From: Stagonosporopsis chrysanthemi
Taxonomy: Eukaryota; Ascomycota; Dothideomycetes; Pleosporales; Didymellaceae
DNA: 64,000 bases
Direction: 5' to 3'
NCBI GenBank assembly: GCA_022560025.1
Contig: JAFISE010000035.1
Coordinates: 1-64,000 of the forward strand
In this document: positions 46,723 through 59,269 of the stretch, piece by piece
How the letters are laid out: each line of letters begins with the position of its first letter
How positions within the stretch are numbered: the stretch's first letter is position 1
Translations under genes and position numbers: made by a program
Notes under the pieces: model-generated
Databases searched by the model: none
What the model saw: the letters and a program-made list of their open reading frames with translations, nothing else
What the model was told of the DNA's origin: nothing

Positions 46723-46936
46723 TGTAAGGTTACTGTAGGCAGGCAATTAGACTTAAGGTAGATAAGATAGCTTTAAAGCTAAATTAGGGTTGTATTTAGA
46801 TATTAGACAAATCCTTAAGGTGTAAGCCTCTAGATTCGATAGGAGTATACATATAGGAGGCCCGTGCGCAGCCTAGCCCTTAGCCTGAGTGTGCCTAAGG
46901 TAGAGTCAAGGGGTATTAGAGAGGAATCCCGTGACA
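46723..46936 (-). repeat. 5' LTR of gypsy III
   Basis: 214 bp, better preserved than the other LTR (keeps CCCGTGACA and ATTCGATAGG). Homologous along its full length to 38,365–38,578. Confidence 0.85.
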
Positions 46937-47337
46937 ATAAGCTAAGAGTAAAGGTTAAGTAAGAGTACCTTTAGTAGAAGTAGAGGTAAGAGTTAGGTTG
47001 CACAGACCTAGGTTAGAGTTAGGTTAAGAGTACTTACTAAGGTATATAATTTTAAGTTGTAATAAATAGCTTATCTTACTGTAAAATAACTCTATTAAGG
47101 TAAGCCTACTATAGTGTGTAATAATAGGTAGTAATAATTAGCTCTCTTACTATAAGATAAAATCTTCTACAATATTAGTGTAACCTTTACCTTACTCTAA
47201 CTCTAAGTAAAGACAACTTAACCTCTACTAACTTAGTATTAACTTAGTATAGGTATAAGTTAGGTAAGAGTTAAGTACTGTTATGTGCTACCTTAACCCC
47301 TACCTAACCTCTATCTATTTGCTAGCCTAGCTATAGT

Positions 47338-50300
47338 GTTAAGCTAGATGTTTATAGCAAACAAGACTCTAGCTTTTACTTCTTGCTCTTTCTCTTCTTT
47401 CTTCTACTTTCTTAATTACTTAATATAGGCAAATAGCTTTAAAAGTTAGAACTCTCTAGTTTAATATTACTTGTCTTGCTTAGATATAGCAACGTATTCT
47501 TTACGTCTAGATAGTTTATTAGCTTAACTATTAATTAAGCTTAGTTAGTATATAAATATAGGATTAAACTAGCTTAGTAAGATTACTTATTAGACGTGTT
47601 GCTCTAAGAGCAGCTAGGTTGTATAGAAGTACTCTAGATTCTTGTAGTTAGTAACAACTACAAAATTCTTAACCTGTCTTAGTTCTATTAACTACTTATT
47701 AAAGTATTTAATTATAGTAAGTATTTTCTTGTTATAGATAGTATAGTTAACTTCTACCTTGTTGTTCTTTATAAAAATGTATACTACTATATATAGTTAG
47801 TTGTTATAACTATACTAAGATAGTATACTTCTAGTTGCCTATTTTAATATATTATACTTAAGTACTGTTTTAAGCTCTAAGTTAAAGTTAGCAAGAGATA
47901 GTTTTATTATAAAGGCAGCTTTTAGCTTCTTAAAAGAGTATTATTGCTCTAGTCTCTACTTAAAGTTTGTATTCTTCTTAGTAAGCTTAGTTAACAGCTT
48001 TGCTATTTGTAAGAAGTTATTAATAAACTGCTAGTAGAAGTTTATAAACTCTATAAAACTACACACTCTCTTTACTAATTTAAAGAGTTTCTACTCTTTA
48101 ATAGTAGATATTTCTTCTAGGTCTATAGTAATCTTCTTCTCTACTTTAATAATAAAGCTTAAGTACTTAGTGTATTTTACTAAGAACTTGCTCTTACTAA
48201 CATTAAGGTATAAGTCTACTTTCTCTAGCTTTTAGATAACTTTAAAGACCTTTCTTTTGTAGTCTTTTTAAGACCTATCTAAGTAGATAAGTATAATATC
48301 TATGTAAGCAGAGTAGTACTTATCTAGGTATTCTCTTAGCACCTAGTTAATACACCTTTAGAAGGTACTTAGAGTATTAGCTAACTTAAACAAAGTTACT
48401 AGCTACTTATATAGTCTGAAATAAGTCTAGAATGCTGTTTTCTACTTGTTTCTTTTAGCAATGCAGATCTTATAGAAAGCTTAGATTATATTAACCTTTA
48501 TAAACTATCTAGCCTTTAAGATCTAAGACAGTATCTTATAAATAAAAAAAAAGTAGATACTTGTTCTTTTTTATTACTGTGTTAAGCACTTAATAGTCTA
48601 AATAAAAGTGTAGTCTTCTCTTAAGTTTCTTAGCAAAGCAAACAAGAGCTATAGCGCTTAATTTACTTACTTAGATAAATCCTTAGTCTAGGTAGCTAGT
48701 TAATTCTTGCTAAAGAACTAGGAGCTCTTCTTATAACATGTTATAAAGTAGCCTCTATAGTATTATAGTAGGCTTGCTATTCTTCTTAATTAACTTAATA
48801 GAGTAGTTAATATCTTTACCTTAGTACAGTGCTAGTTAGTCTACTTTAGCTCTTAGGAAGGTCTAGTACTCTCTCTAGAAGTAATCTTAGAAGACTAAAA
48901 AAAGATTAATAGAGTTCTTCTTTTTAGTGCCTTGTTAATATCTATTATAGACACTGCAAAGATCTAGATGCTTAACCTATGTTTTCTTAACTGCCTTTTA
49001 AACTAGGCGTATAGTTCTGCAGATATAAAGGTTAGTTTTTTTTCTAAAAGTTTTTTTTTTACTCTTAATATATGTCTATAACAAGTAGATTAAGATTAAT
49101 TTTTTTTTAAGTGCTATGCTTATATTATTTTAGTCTATCTATAGCTAACTTAGAATAAAGTTATATTTTTCTTCTCTTTAAAGAATATAAGCCTATAGAG
49201 TCTTTTTATAACCTATAATATCTATATTAAGCCTTGTAGCTTCTATTATCTTTAATATTTTCTTAGCAACTCTAGTTATCTTTTTCTTCCTAACTAGAGA
49301 ATACCGTAGATAATTTTATTTTGCGAACTTTAAAGATATAATACTATAGACTAAGTACCTAGTATCTATTAAAGTATATGCTATAGTAGTATTGTCTACA
49401 ATAGTGTACAACAATATAAGCTTTCTGTCTAGCTATCTTTTTTTAAACTACTAGAAGGTTTGTTTGCTTTTACTATTCTACTTTCTTAACCTCTGCCTGT
49501 GTTTTTAAGCAAAGGTATCTAGTTTTGTAAATCTTTAAAGTTACTATCTTGTCTTTCTAAGTAGTTATTTACTATAGCTATCTAGACTAGAACGTAGTTT
49601 AGACGTCTTATAAGTACTAGCTTGTATTTATTTAAGTAGTGTCTCTCTATTCTATATCTAATACATAGGTTGTTAGCACAGTGTTTATTAACTTCTTTTT
49701 AAGTCTACTATTTAGCCCTTTTTCTATTATCCTAGGACCTATAACTAGTATAGGCTTGTATAGTAAGTTCCTAGTCTATTTTATTATCTTGTTACTTCTA
49801 GCTATAGCAGCTAAAGTTAACAAGGTTGTTGTTATATACCTTTGTACAATTTAAGTTAATATTTATCTATAAAACACAGCCTATAAGTTCTTATAAAGTC
49901 TATTTATCTAGAATATTAACTAAGACTATCTTGTCTTAGACATTACTCTAAATTATAGCTATATACTAAGTCTTTAAGCTGTAAGTGTTCCTTTCTTCTA
50001 CTATATTATAGGCTAGCTAGATAAACTCTGTATTAAAAGCATCTAATAATCTATGCTTTTATATAATAATTGTCTAGAGTTTTATTTAGAACTTTTCCTT
50101 AAACTTAGAGTCTTAGTATTGTCTATCTAAGAAGGTCTAGAAGTCTTTAATAGTACTATATAAGTTCCTATCCTTTTATAATAGTCCTACGTTAGCAGAG
50201 TTTCCTTCTTACTACTTAAAGATGTACGCTACACTATACACTAGATTATTGCCTTGTAAGCAGAGTCTGTTTACTATTTATACTTTAAATATTTAGTACA

Positions 50301-50600
50301 CCTTTCTTTATCTATTAAACTTGCTTATATTAGAGAGTTAAATTAGTTTTATAGTCTAGAGGTTTAATAACACAGGTGTAAGAAGAGACACTTACTACAA
50401 GGCAATATAAGCTTAAACTTAGGCCTAAACAAGAGCTTATATATATTCTTAGATAGCTAGGTCTTAAAGAGACAGGCTTTCTAAAAGTCTAGATAGTACT
50501 CTAATAATAGTGTTGTCTAAGAGAGAGACCTATACTAGATAAGTAGCTAACCTTCTTATAGCTTGTTAGAGAACCTAATCTTTAAAAACCTCTAGCACTA
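47338..50600 (-). pseudogene. Gypsy pol (minus strand), RT/RNase H half, split from 35,974–38,259
   Basis: Minus-strand reverse transcriptase at about 48,700–48,150 (LVTLFKLANTLSTFQRCIN, YIDIILIYLD in the YLDD position, then KYLSFIIKVEKKI) and RNase H at about 47,960–47,550 (VVVTNYKNLEYF). Protease/gag remnants lie beyond 49,200. Stops in every frame. It continues beyond the nested MITE at 38,259. Confidence 0.75.
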
Positions 50601-50771
50601 TAAAAGTAGCAACTTATTCTTATATAGCTTTATAAATATCTAAATAGAAGTTGTCTACTAAATAAAGCTCTAAGCTTAAGTCTGCTAAGTAACCTACAGT
50701 ATTGTTAACTTTGTTAGCTATAGTTAAGAAGTCTCTTAATATCTTAATAAAGGTAACTAATTAAATTTAAT
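50601..50771. other. AT-rich remnant upstream of an LTR
   Basis: Probably 5' sequence of the minus-strand gypsy. No LTR of that element could be recognised. Confidence 0.35.
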
Positions 50772-51016
50772 TGTAAGAAGCATACTGCTAAGAGCTATTG
50801 CTAGTAAAAACTAGATAAATTTAATAGAGAATAACTATAGTATAGACACTTATTATTTATAAGAGCTATAGCTAGAGCTTAGTAAGCTCTAGCTCTAGCT
50901 TATAGAGTTTTTATACTCTGCTTTAGAGGTAAAATAGTTCTGTAGTAGAGCTCTAGTAAGTCTAATCCTAAGGCACGTAAGTACTAAGGCGCTAGTTACA
51001 GGCCTAGCTTATTATA
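50772..51016 (+). repeat. LTR of the 245-bp family (copy 4)
   Basis: 245 bp starting TGTAAGAAGCATACTGC and ending TTATTATA. The sequence after it is Fot1-derived. Together with 32,555–32,799 it may be the 3' LTR of one element holding everything between, but the outer 5-bp flanks (TTAAG, CTACT) do not match. Confidence 0.65.
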
Positions 51017-51160
51017 CTACTTTTTTTAGTTTTAAGAGCTTTGTAAAGAAAATAATATCTATATACTGTATATACTACTTTACTTATCTTGCTTACTATA
51101 GCTAGTTAATATTAGCTACTTCTTGCTATTAAAGCGCACGTATAGCTATAAGGTTAAGAG
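51017..51160 (+). mobile_element. Fot1/pogo fragment
   Basis: Colinear with about 35,061–35,210 of the full-length Fot1 (shared TTTTAAGAGCT…TGTAAAGA and GGTTAAGAG). It ends at a TAGGCTAGTG sequence that resembles the hAT-MITE terminus. Confidence 0.6.
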
Positions 51161-54100
51161 TAGGCTAGTGTAAGAACAAGCCTAGTTCTTTAAGCCTACC
51201 TTATACTACCTAACAACTATCTAACTTAGGTCTGTCTTCTAACTACTTCTTAGTACAATCTTTTCTAAGCTTCTAGGTATAAGAAGAGAAGTCTCTATAG
51301 AGTTTAGATAGATAATTTTAAAGTATTCTTTTATACAAGACCTATAGGAATAGAAATCTATTCTTATAGTTTATCTTAGTGCTTCTATACACTTTATAGC
51401 AGGTACCTATGCCTTTTAGACTCTTCTAGCATCTTGTATTGTTATATTATACTTTAAATCTTGTCCTAGCTCGTAATAGGCTTATAATAATATTACTACA
51501 GTTTTATTTAGTTATTTATATAAGCGCAGCTAGAGTCTGTATTATACCTTAGCTGTACAAGTCCTTAAATTATTTATAATATAGTTAGGATTCTAGAGAT
51601 CTCTTAACAACTAAAGACTATAGGTTTAAAACTTCTTATAACTTACTGCTCTAGAATTAACTTTAGAGAAGCTGCGTTAGATTGTACTAAGATAGACACT
51701 TAGAGACTATTAATAACCTACCTAATCTAGATACAACCTTAATATTAGGAAATCTATTAGGACTTACTACTTAGTCTTAGAACTACTTAGAGACTAGACA
51801 GTCTTAAGGTTTTAAATTAGCACAACTATCTGCTGCTAACAACAGATCTAATATAGAGCTATCCTACTACAATCTCTTAGAAGAGATAGCCTAATTATAG
51901 CAAGAACTTGCTTAGTTACGTGCTAGTCTTGCTTTAGCAGATTACCCTCTACTTATAATAGAAACACTACTAATAGGTGTACTGTATTAATCTACTATAA
52001 GGCAGCTTTCTAAAGCTAGCTTAGTACTTATAGTATATAAGAAGCTCTTTAAAAAACCTTTAATATTAAGGTTTTTACAAATAGAAGTAACTCTATTTTT
52101 TAGTAATAGCGTGCCTTTATTAAAAACTAACTTAAAATTAATTTAAACTACTATTGAAGTATATATACCTGTATAGCTTGTCTAGAGTTATGTATTTAGA
52201 TTAGCTAAAGAATACTTAGAACCTTAGTACTTCTCTGATAATAAGACAGACTGTTTTTATACTATAAAAGAGATAATTATACTCTTTAAGATATACCTTG
52301 TTACTAGGAACAAGCAGGCAGAAAGCTAAGCAGCCTTTAATTAACTCTAAATAGAAAAATTAGAAGCTTTCTCTACTTTTAAGAGATACTTCCTTAGTGC
52401 AGCTATTAAAAGAAAAGTACTCTGATTAGAATAGTTTTACTATAAATAGACTAAGATCTCTTTAAGTATTTAAGTACTTAATCTAGGCTTTAAGTAGTAA
52501 TAGTATAATTCCTTTTCTTAAATAGTAGAATACTTAACTACTTACAATATAGAAAAAAAGAACAACTTTACTATACTAATTTGTACTGTTTTGCAACTTT
52601 TAAGATTAATAAGAACTTACTAGTTAGATATAAAACAGAGCTCTGTTAAAACAAGTTAACAACATTACTTCTTTCCTAGCTAATCTACTTACTTTGCTTA
52701 GAGTACCTCTATACTCTGCTAACTTTCTAATACACCTGTACTTATAAAGAATATAACTCTAAGATCTTGCTATAATTATAAAAAGCTAAGATACTTTACT
52801 AAGGATTATATAGTACTTTATATATATAAAATTAAGGTAATACAAAAAGACTTTATTAATACTAAAGAAAACTTTAACAAGACTAATATAACTCTTATAA
52901 GAAGTAGTACTGCTTAAGAAGATTACTCTACCTAAGCCTAAACTAATATAATCTATCTAATCTCTTACTATTTTATTTGTTTAGCAGTCTTTATTTCTTT
53001 ACCTTTACTATTCTTTGCAAATAACAGCTTAGTGTCTAACTCTAATCCTTAGTTAACACTAGTGCCTAAGGGTTTTTATTTTTAAATTCTAATATTACTT
53101 ATTTTATTTCTACTTTTTTCTATAAACTTATCTAGAAACTACCTTTCTTAGTCTAAGTTAAAGGGTTCTAGGATTAAATTACTTTCTTAGTAACCTAGTA
53201 TATAAGGTTATACCTTATAGTTAATAGCTAAAAAGTATACAACTGCTTTTTTATTATTATCAATCTTAGATTATAAGATTATATTATTAGAATTAAATAG
53301 CTTAAGTACTTTAAGCTTTATCTTAATATAAAGTAGTCTTAGTTAATATAGCCTGCTAAATACTTTTAATTATACAATTCTACGCTGCCTTTATTAATAA
53401 CTTTGCAACAACCTCTTAGAAAAGGCAAAGCCTAATAAGACGTAGAGTAACAAGATACTCTATAAGAACAAGAAGAGGATTAGTAATAATACAGCTCTAG
53501 TAGAACTGTTTAATACATAAGAAGTGTACTAAAGTTACTTAAGTTTTGTTTGCAACTCTTAGTACTACTTAACAAAGTAGTAAACACCTCTTTAACTAGT
53601 CTAACTAAGGTTACTACTATTACTATGCTCTTAGCTAATACTTTCTACTTGTTAATTAAGAAACTACAAAACAAGTTCTTTATAACTAATCTATACAAGA
53701 TTAATTATATTATAGAAGAGAAGTGTAACTAAAATAACTATAATAATGCCTAACTAATCTAGAAATACTTACTAGCCTAATACTCTTAGTATACTAATAT
53801 ATTTAGTAAGGTAGAAGCTAAAAGCTTTTTAGAACACTGCCTTTATAACCACAAGATTGTTTTAGAAGAACTCTTGCTAAACTATTACTTTCTCTTGTAT
53901 AAACAGAGCTTAGAAGAACGTAAAGCTACTAAGAAGTTTGTACAAGAACAGCTGCGCTATAGTTAGATTAAATATAGCTAAAGCCTATTTGTATTACCTA
54001 TACTATATATATAAAAACTAAATAAAAGCCTATATATCTGTATAGACTATTATAAATTAAATAATTTAACTTGCAAAGACTCTTATCTAATACTCTGTAT

Positions 54101-56635
54101 AGACAAACTGCTTGCCTAACTATCTAAAGCAAAGATATTTACTAAGTTTAATATTTAATTAGCTTTTAACTAAATCTATATAGATCTTGCCTTAGAAAAG
54201 CATACTATGTTCTAGATAGGTTACAGCATATATAAGTACAAAGTCTTACTATTTAGTTTATATAATAGCTCTGCTACGTACTAATGCTATATAAATAATA
54301 TTCTAACTAACTACTTAGATAACTTCTATATAACTTACTTAGACAATATCTTTATTTACTTTAAAGACACTTAGACTTACTAGATATATATTAAAAAAGC
54401 TCTAGAATGTCTTTGCTTTATAGGCCTGCAAGTTAATATTAAGAAAAGCAAATTCTATATAACTTAAACCTAGTACCTTAGGTATATTCTTATAAACAAA
54501 GGTAGTAGAGTAGATTCTAAGAAGGTATAGGTTTTAGCAGACTAGAAGCTACTTATAACTGTAATAAGTATAAAATTATTTCTAAGCTTTACTAGTTTCT
54601 ATTAATAATTTATACCTAAGTTCTCTTAGGTAGTAAAACTTTTAATTATATTGCAAAGTCTATTAAACACCTTTAAATAGACTCTAAACTGCTAGACTAG
54701 CTTTTAAAAGCTTAAACTAAGCCTACTAGCTATTTTAATACTCTATTACTTTAACTCTAACTTTAAGACTAAGCTAGAGACTAATATATCTAATAGAGTA
54801 GTTGCAAGAGTTATGTCTTAGAAACATTCCAATAAACGCTAGTACCTTACAGTATTCTATAGCTAATTACTCTCTAGTTTAGAATTAAACTAGGAGATTT
54901 ATAATAAGAAACTCTTTGCTATTTTCTAAGTGTTTAACAAGTAGCAAGCAGAACTAATGTGTATACTAAGTTAGATCTATATCTACTCTAACTACTATTT
55001 TCTAGAATATTTTATAACTACTAAAGTCTTAAATACCTAACAAGCTAGGTAGGCAGAGGCACTTGCTTTGTTTAACTTCTAAATTAAGTACACTCTAAAG
55101 AAGAACAACAAAAAAGCTAATATTCTTAGTTAAAGAAAGTAAGACCTAGCTAACTTTAAGACAACTTAGGAAGATAATTGCTTCTAAGTATTATTAGGAC
55201 TCTAATAACTTTACAACTATATTAACTTTAATCTTGCCTAAGTCTATTTTTTATATTTCTTAGTATACGCTATCTGTACCTTGTAGCTAGAAATACAGTT
55301 AGACTTCTTAGAACTAATTAAAGCTGTGCTATAACATAATTGCTAGGCTTTTAAAAAAGAGCAAAAGTCTCTAGCTCTTAGTTATTAGATCTATAATAGT
55401 CTACTTCTATATTAAGATTAGTTATATAAAGCTTTAGACTCTTTGTTATATACGTGCCTTATCTAAGAAACTTATAACTAAGTATCTACTACTTACCTAA
55501 GTGTAAAGAAAACCTACTAGCTACTATTCTAATAGTATTACTAGCAAGGTATAAGAGCAAGCTATAAACAATATATAAGAAACTGTATCTCTTATTACTA
55601 TAGTTATCTAAAACAGACCTAACTCTGTAAGTACCTATATTTACTACCTATCTCTAATTAACCTATACAGTACCTATATATAGATTTTAAGAATTTTTTA
55701 AAAGACAAAGGTAGATATAATTAGATACTTATTATTATTAACTATTTAACAAAATAAGTAATAACAATCCTATACTATAAGACATTATCTATATAAGAAA
55801 TAGCCTTTTTGTTTATTTAAAGAGATTATTATTTTAGCTATACCTTAGAGTTGATAGTATCTAATTATAGACCTTAGTTTATATCCTGTTTCTAGTCTAA
55901 GTTCTATTAGATTATTAGTATTAAAGTTAACCTTTCTACTACCTACTATAAGAAAACTAACAGCTAAACAAAGATTATAAATAACTATTATAACTAAAGG
56001 CTACAACTATTTGTAATACACTACTAAGATAACTAGTCTAAACTGCTGCTGCTTATTAACTGTGTACAGCTTACTTTACCTTATTCTAGTATTAGAATAA
56101 CTCTCTATTAGGTACTATTTAGAAGTAAACTAAGATAGAGCTAGTAATAGAATAGATCTAATACAGATATAACCTCTTGCAACAACCTAAACAACTAAGA
56201 CGTGCTTGCTTTAGCAACCTATATATACTAAGCTTAGAGAGTAGTAAAAGAAAACATAGAAAAGGCACAGTTATAAATAAAAGTTATAAAAGATAAGTAC
56301 TATAGTCTAGTTAACTAGGCAGTAGGCAATAAGGTATACTTGCTAACTAAGAACTTAGCTGTAAATTAACTTAGCTAAAAGCTATCTAACTTATAGAAAG
56401 GTCTATTCTAAGTTCTTAAGCAAGTTAGTTATTTATAGTATTTAAAACTTTCTTTCAGTTTACAAATTTACAACGTCTTTGCTTTAGATATGCTTTGTAA
56501 AGACCTAGCAGACTTTTTATCTAGACAAGAAGCTTTAAAACTCTTAGGTATCTTAATATAAAGAATTAAAGAATAAAAAGTGTATAAGATACTAGTAAGC
56601 AAGCTTTTCTAACAACGTTTAAAGTACTGTATAAG
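51161..56635 (+). pseudogene. Gypsy retrotransposon IV (plus), gag-pol up to a split chromodomain
   Basis: gag-like sequence to about 52,900, protease region about 53,500, reverse transcriptase about 53,990–54,480 (ICIDYYKLNNLTC, then YLDNIFIYFKDT), RNase H about 54,900–55,100 (EYFITTKVLNT), integrase about 55,660–56,150 and the start of a chromodomain (VYKILVSKLF…LKYCI) cut at 56,635. The pol continues after the nested element at 63,628. No LTRs were recognised. Heavy TAG/TAA load. Confidence 0.72.
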
Positions 56636-57134
56636 TGTTATAATTCTGCAAAGCATACAGCACAGTGTAATAAGTAACTAACTAGAATCTTAATAGAAGC
56701 TAGAGATTAGGGCACAGGACAAAGTAATTACAGGTTATGTAACTTACTTGTTAACAAGCTTACACAGACTATTGCTTGTTAACAAGCATAATATAATTCT
56801 ACTTATTAACAAGTAACTATAACTATATCTTATTAGACTAACTCTAGTTGCTTATTAATAAGCATTTTATAGTTATAGCATATAGTATAGTAGGAATGCA
56901 AACTCTTATAGTTTGTGTTTAACCTAAGTAACAATCTAAGTTACTAGATCTTAAACCTTACCTTTAAGCTAGACAGTCTACTCTGTACTACTTATTATTA
57001 CCTCTACTTTTAAGATAAACAGATAGTATTTATACTCTTTACTATAAACCTCTTTTAGCCTCTTATTACTATATTTATCTTTAAGAACTAATTAAATAGT
57101 GCTTATAAGCTTTGCTTAAAGTCTAATCTTAATA
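56636..57134 (+). repeat. 5' LTR of gypsy copy II
   Basis: 499 bp starting TGTTATAATTCTGC. It contains palindromes of the GCTTGTTAACAAGC type at about 56,747–56,865. Confidence 0.85.
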
Positions 57135-57145
57135 TTTTAAACACT

Positions 57146-58260
57146 CTTAAGATATTTACTACTTTAAGAAACTAAGCTACTCTAAGCAGCTCTAATAAAG
57201 CTCTACCTATATATAAGGTAGCTCTTAGAAGTAATATAATCTCTATTGTAAAGCCTAACCTCTACTGTAAAGACTGTAACAAGCTAGATAAATAGCTACT
57301 CTAGTAGAACTTGTTCTTTACCTTTTAGAGACAAAGTATACTAGAAGTCTAGCAAGTTACCTTTATAGCTAGTTATATGCATAACTAAGCTTTAAAGTAG
57401 ATTAAGCTATTCTTTTAACAGTATACTACAAGAGAAGCCTTAGACAAAGTTAACAAAAATATATACAATGTTAACAACTTTAAAGAAAAGATAAAGACTA
57501 TCCTTAAAGTTATTAATAAACTAAGCATTGCCTAATACAAGATTTAGTATATCTAACAGTATAACTCTGCTGTAGACTATACTGCTAACTTCTAACAACT
57601 TGCAGCTAACACTAACTAGGACAACACTGCTCTACTTACTATGTTTTAACAAGGCCTTAAGCTAAGAGTTAAGAAAGAACTAAAATATAGCAGTGCACAG
57701 CTTAATACTCTTAATATACTTATTTAAGAAACTGTTAATATTAATAACTAACTTTATAAACTTAACTAAGAACTTAGTTGTAGAATTTATTACAGCTAAC
57801 AAAACACGTTTACTACTTAATAACGCTAGCTCTAGAAAGAGAATAATAACTTTTAATATAGACAATATAAAGAACAGTATCTATTTAATACCTTATAATA
57901 TATCTACACAGGAACTAGCAACTATTATAGCTTTAAAGCTATAGACCTCTCTGACCTTAACAAAGGACCTAAGTATCAAGACTATAAGAATAAGAGTAGT
58001 AAAAGAAGCAACAAGCCTTTAGTAACTTGTTATAGCTGTAGCAAACAAGGCTACTACACTAAAGACTACTAAAGCAAGAATAAAGTTACACAGTAGCTTA
58101 ATATACTTACTAGCAGGATAGACTCTACTAATACTAGTAAATAAGAAATACTTACTAAAGACATAGAATGTCTTATAGAAGACCTAAAGACAAGATCTAA
58201 GACAGATAATAAATATATTATACTTAATAAAGACTAACAAAGTATTTATAGCAGAGTACT
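57146..58260 (+). pseudogene. Degenerate gag of gypsy copy II
   Basis: It aligns with the gag at 14,441. The start codon region now reads ATATTTACTACT instead of ATGTCTACTACC, so the initiator is lost. The zinc knuckle at about 58,022–58,065 reads CYSCSKQGYYTKDY, keeping the first two cysteines. Stops in between. Confidence 0.65.
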
Positions 58261-59269
58261 TATACTGTATAAGCCTAATAAGGTTATATACTAACTAGCA
58301 TAGCAAGTAAAGAATATATACTAAAACCTAGCGTTTAAAGAAAATTGTAATAGACTAATCTAAGTTCTAGACTAACAATTAAAAGAACAAAAACACTAGA
58401 CTAGTATTGCTAACTACAAGTTTAATAAATATATAGTATGCAATAAAGTAGTATACAACTAGAAGTATACCTATAACAACAATATACTTAATATTATAGA
58501 CAATAAGCTTAAACTAGCTTGTATTAAGTTGTAAAAGCTACTCTAGCAACTTTTAACTAACTATACTAATATAATAACTTAAACTTAGATAACAATACTT
58601 TTTTAAGTTTGCAAGAACTATAAAAACACTTTAGTATCTATCTACTAGCTCTTAAAGACGCAAAACAAATAGCAAGCAGAATAGTTTAGTAAATACTACT
58701 GCAATAATTACGCTACAACTACTAAACTAAGGCAATATAGTAAGGATATGCATAGCCTAGACAAACCTAATTTTAACAAGGCCTTAGTATAATACAGCAA
58801 CTTACTACTAATATACACACTAGACTTATAGAACTTACAACACTTTACTAGTACTACGTAGACTGCGTGTAGTAATAATAGCTGCGCAATATACTACAAA
58901 GACAAGCTCTATAGTAAATAGTTCTCTAGCACTAAATATAAGTGTTATAAAAAGTAGTATAAATATACTAATAATATATACAAAAACTACTTCTAAAAAT
59001 AATAATAATAGAAACACTTTCTAAAAGAAAAGACAATATAATATGTATACTTAAAATAGTTATTAGTTAATAAGCACTGCTTAAACCTATATTAGCAACA
59101 ATACTTATATTAAGACTGTAAGCTTTACAAAGAAGCTAAGATATAGAATAGATTCTTTAACTTATACAAAATAGACAGCAAAGAAGAGCTTTTTTTAGAC
59201 ACGTGCTAATATTAAGTGCTAGAGATTAATCTATTAACTCTATTAAGACTAATTACTTTATTAGAGTCC

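Larger units (their letters stand above)
38365..46936 (-). mobile_element. Ty3/gypsy retrotransposon III, minus strand, complete with LTRs
   Basis: 8,572 bp bounded by two 214-bp LTRs (38,365–38,578 and 46,723–46,936; element-strand ends TGTCACGGGATTC…CCTTACA) and perfect 5-bp duplications ATAAG (38,360–38,364; 46,937–46,941). A purine tract AGAAGGGGGAGG next to the left LTR on the minus strand confirms the orientation. Pol relics lie on the minus strand. It keeps more YCR trinucleotides than its neighbours, so it is younger or less mutated. It is inserted in a MITE. Confidence 0.88.
38268..47329. mobile_element. 485-bp hAT-like MITE, split by a gypsy insertion
   Basis: The left part, 38,268–38,364, begins TAGGCTAGTAAATAG; the right part, 46,942–47,329, ends CTATTTGCTAGCCTA. 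The ends are inverted repeats of each other and are flanked by perfect 8-bp duplications GCTATAGT (38,260–38,267; 47,330–47,337). Without the nested gypsy element the MITE is about 485 bp. It is rich in AGGTTAGG/ACCTAACC runs and non-coding. It sits inside the minus-strand gypsy pol. Confidence 0.8.

Noticed and set aside
32555..51016. One 18-kb LTR element bounded by the two 245-bp LTRs inside a Fot1 copy
   Set aside because: LTR lengths match and Fot1 sequence lies on both sides, but the 5-bp flanks (TTAAG and CTACT) differ and about 5 bp of Fot1 is missing at the junction, so a single clean insertion is not demonstrated.
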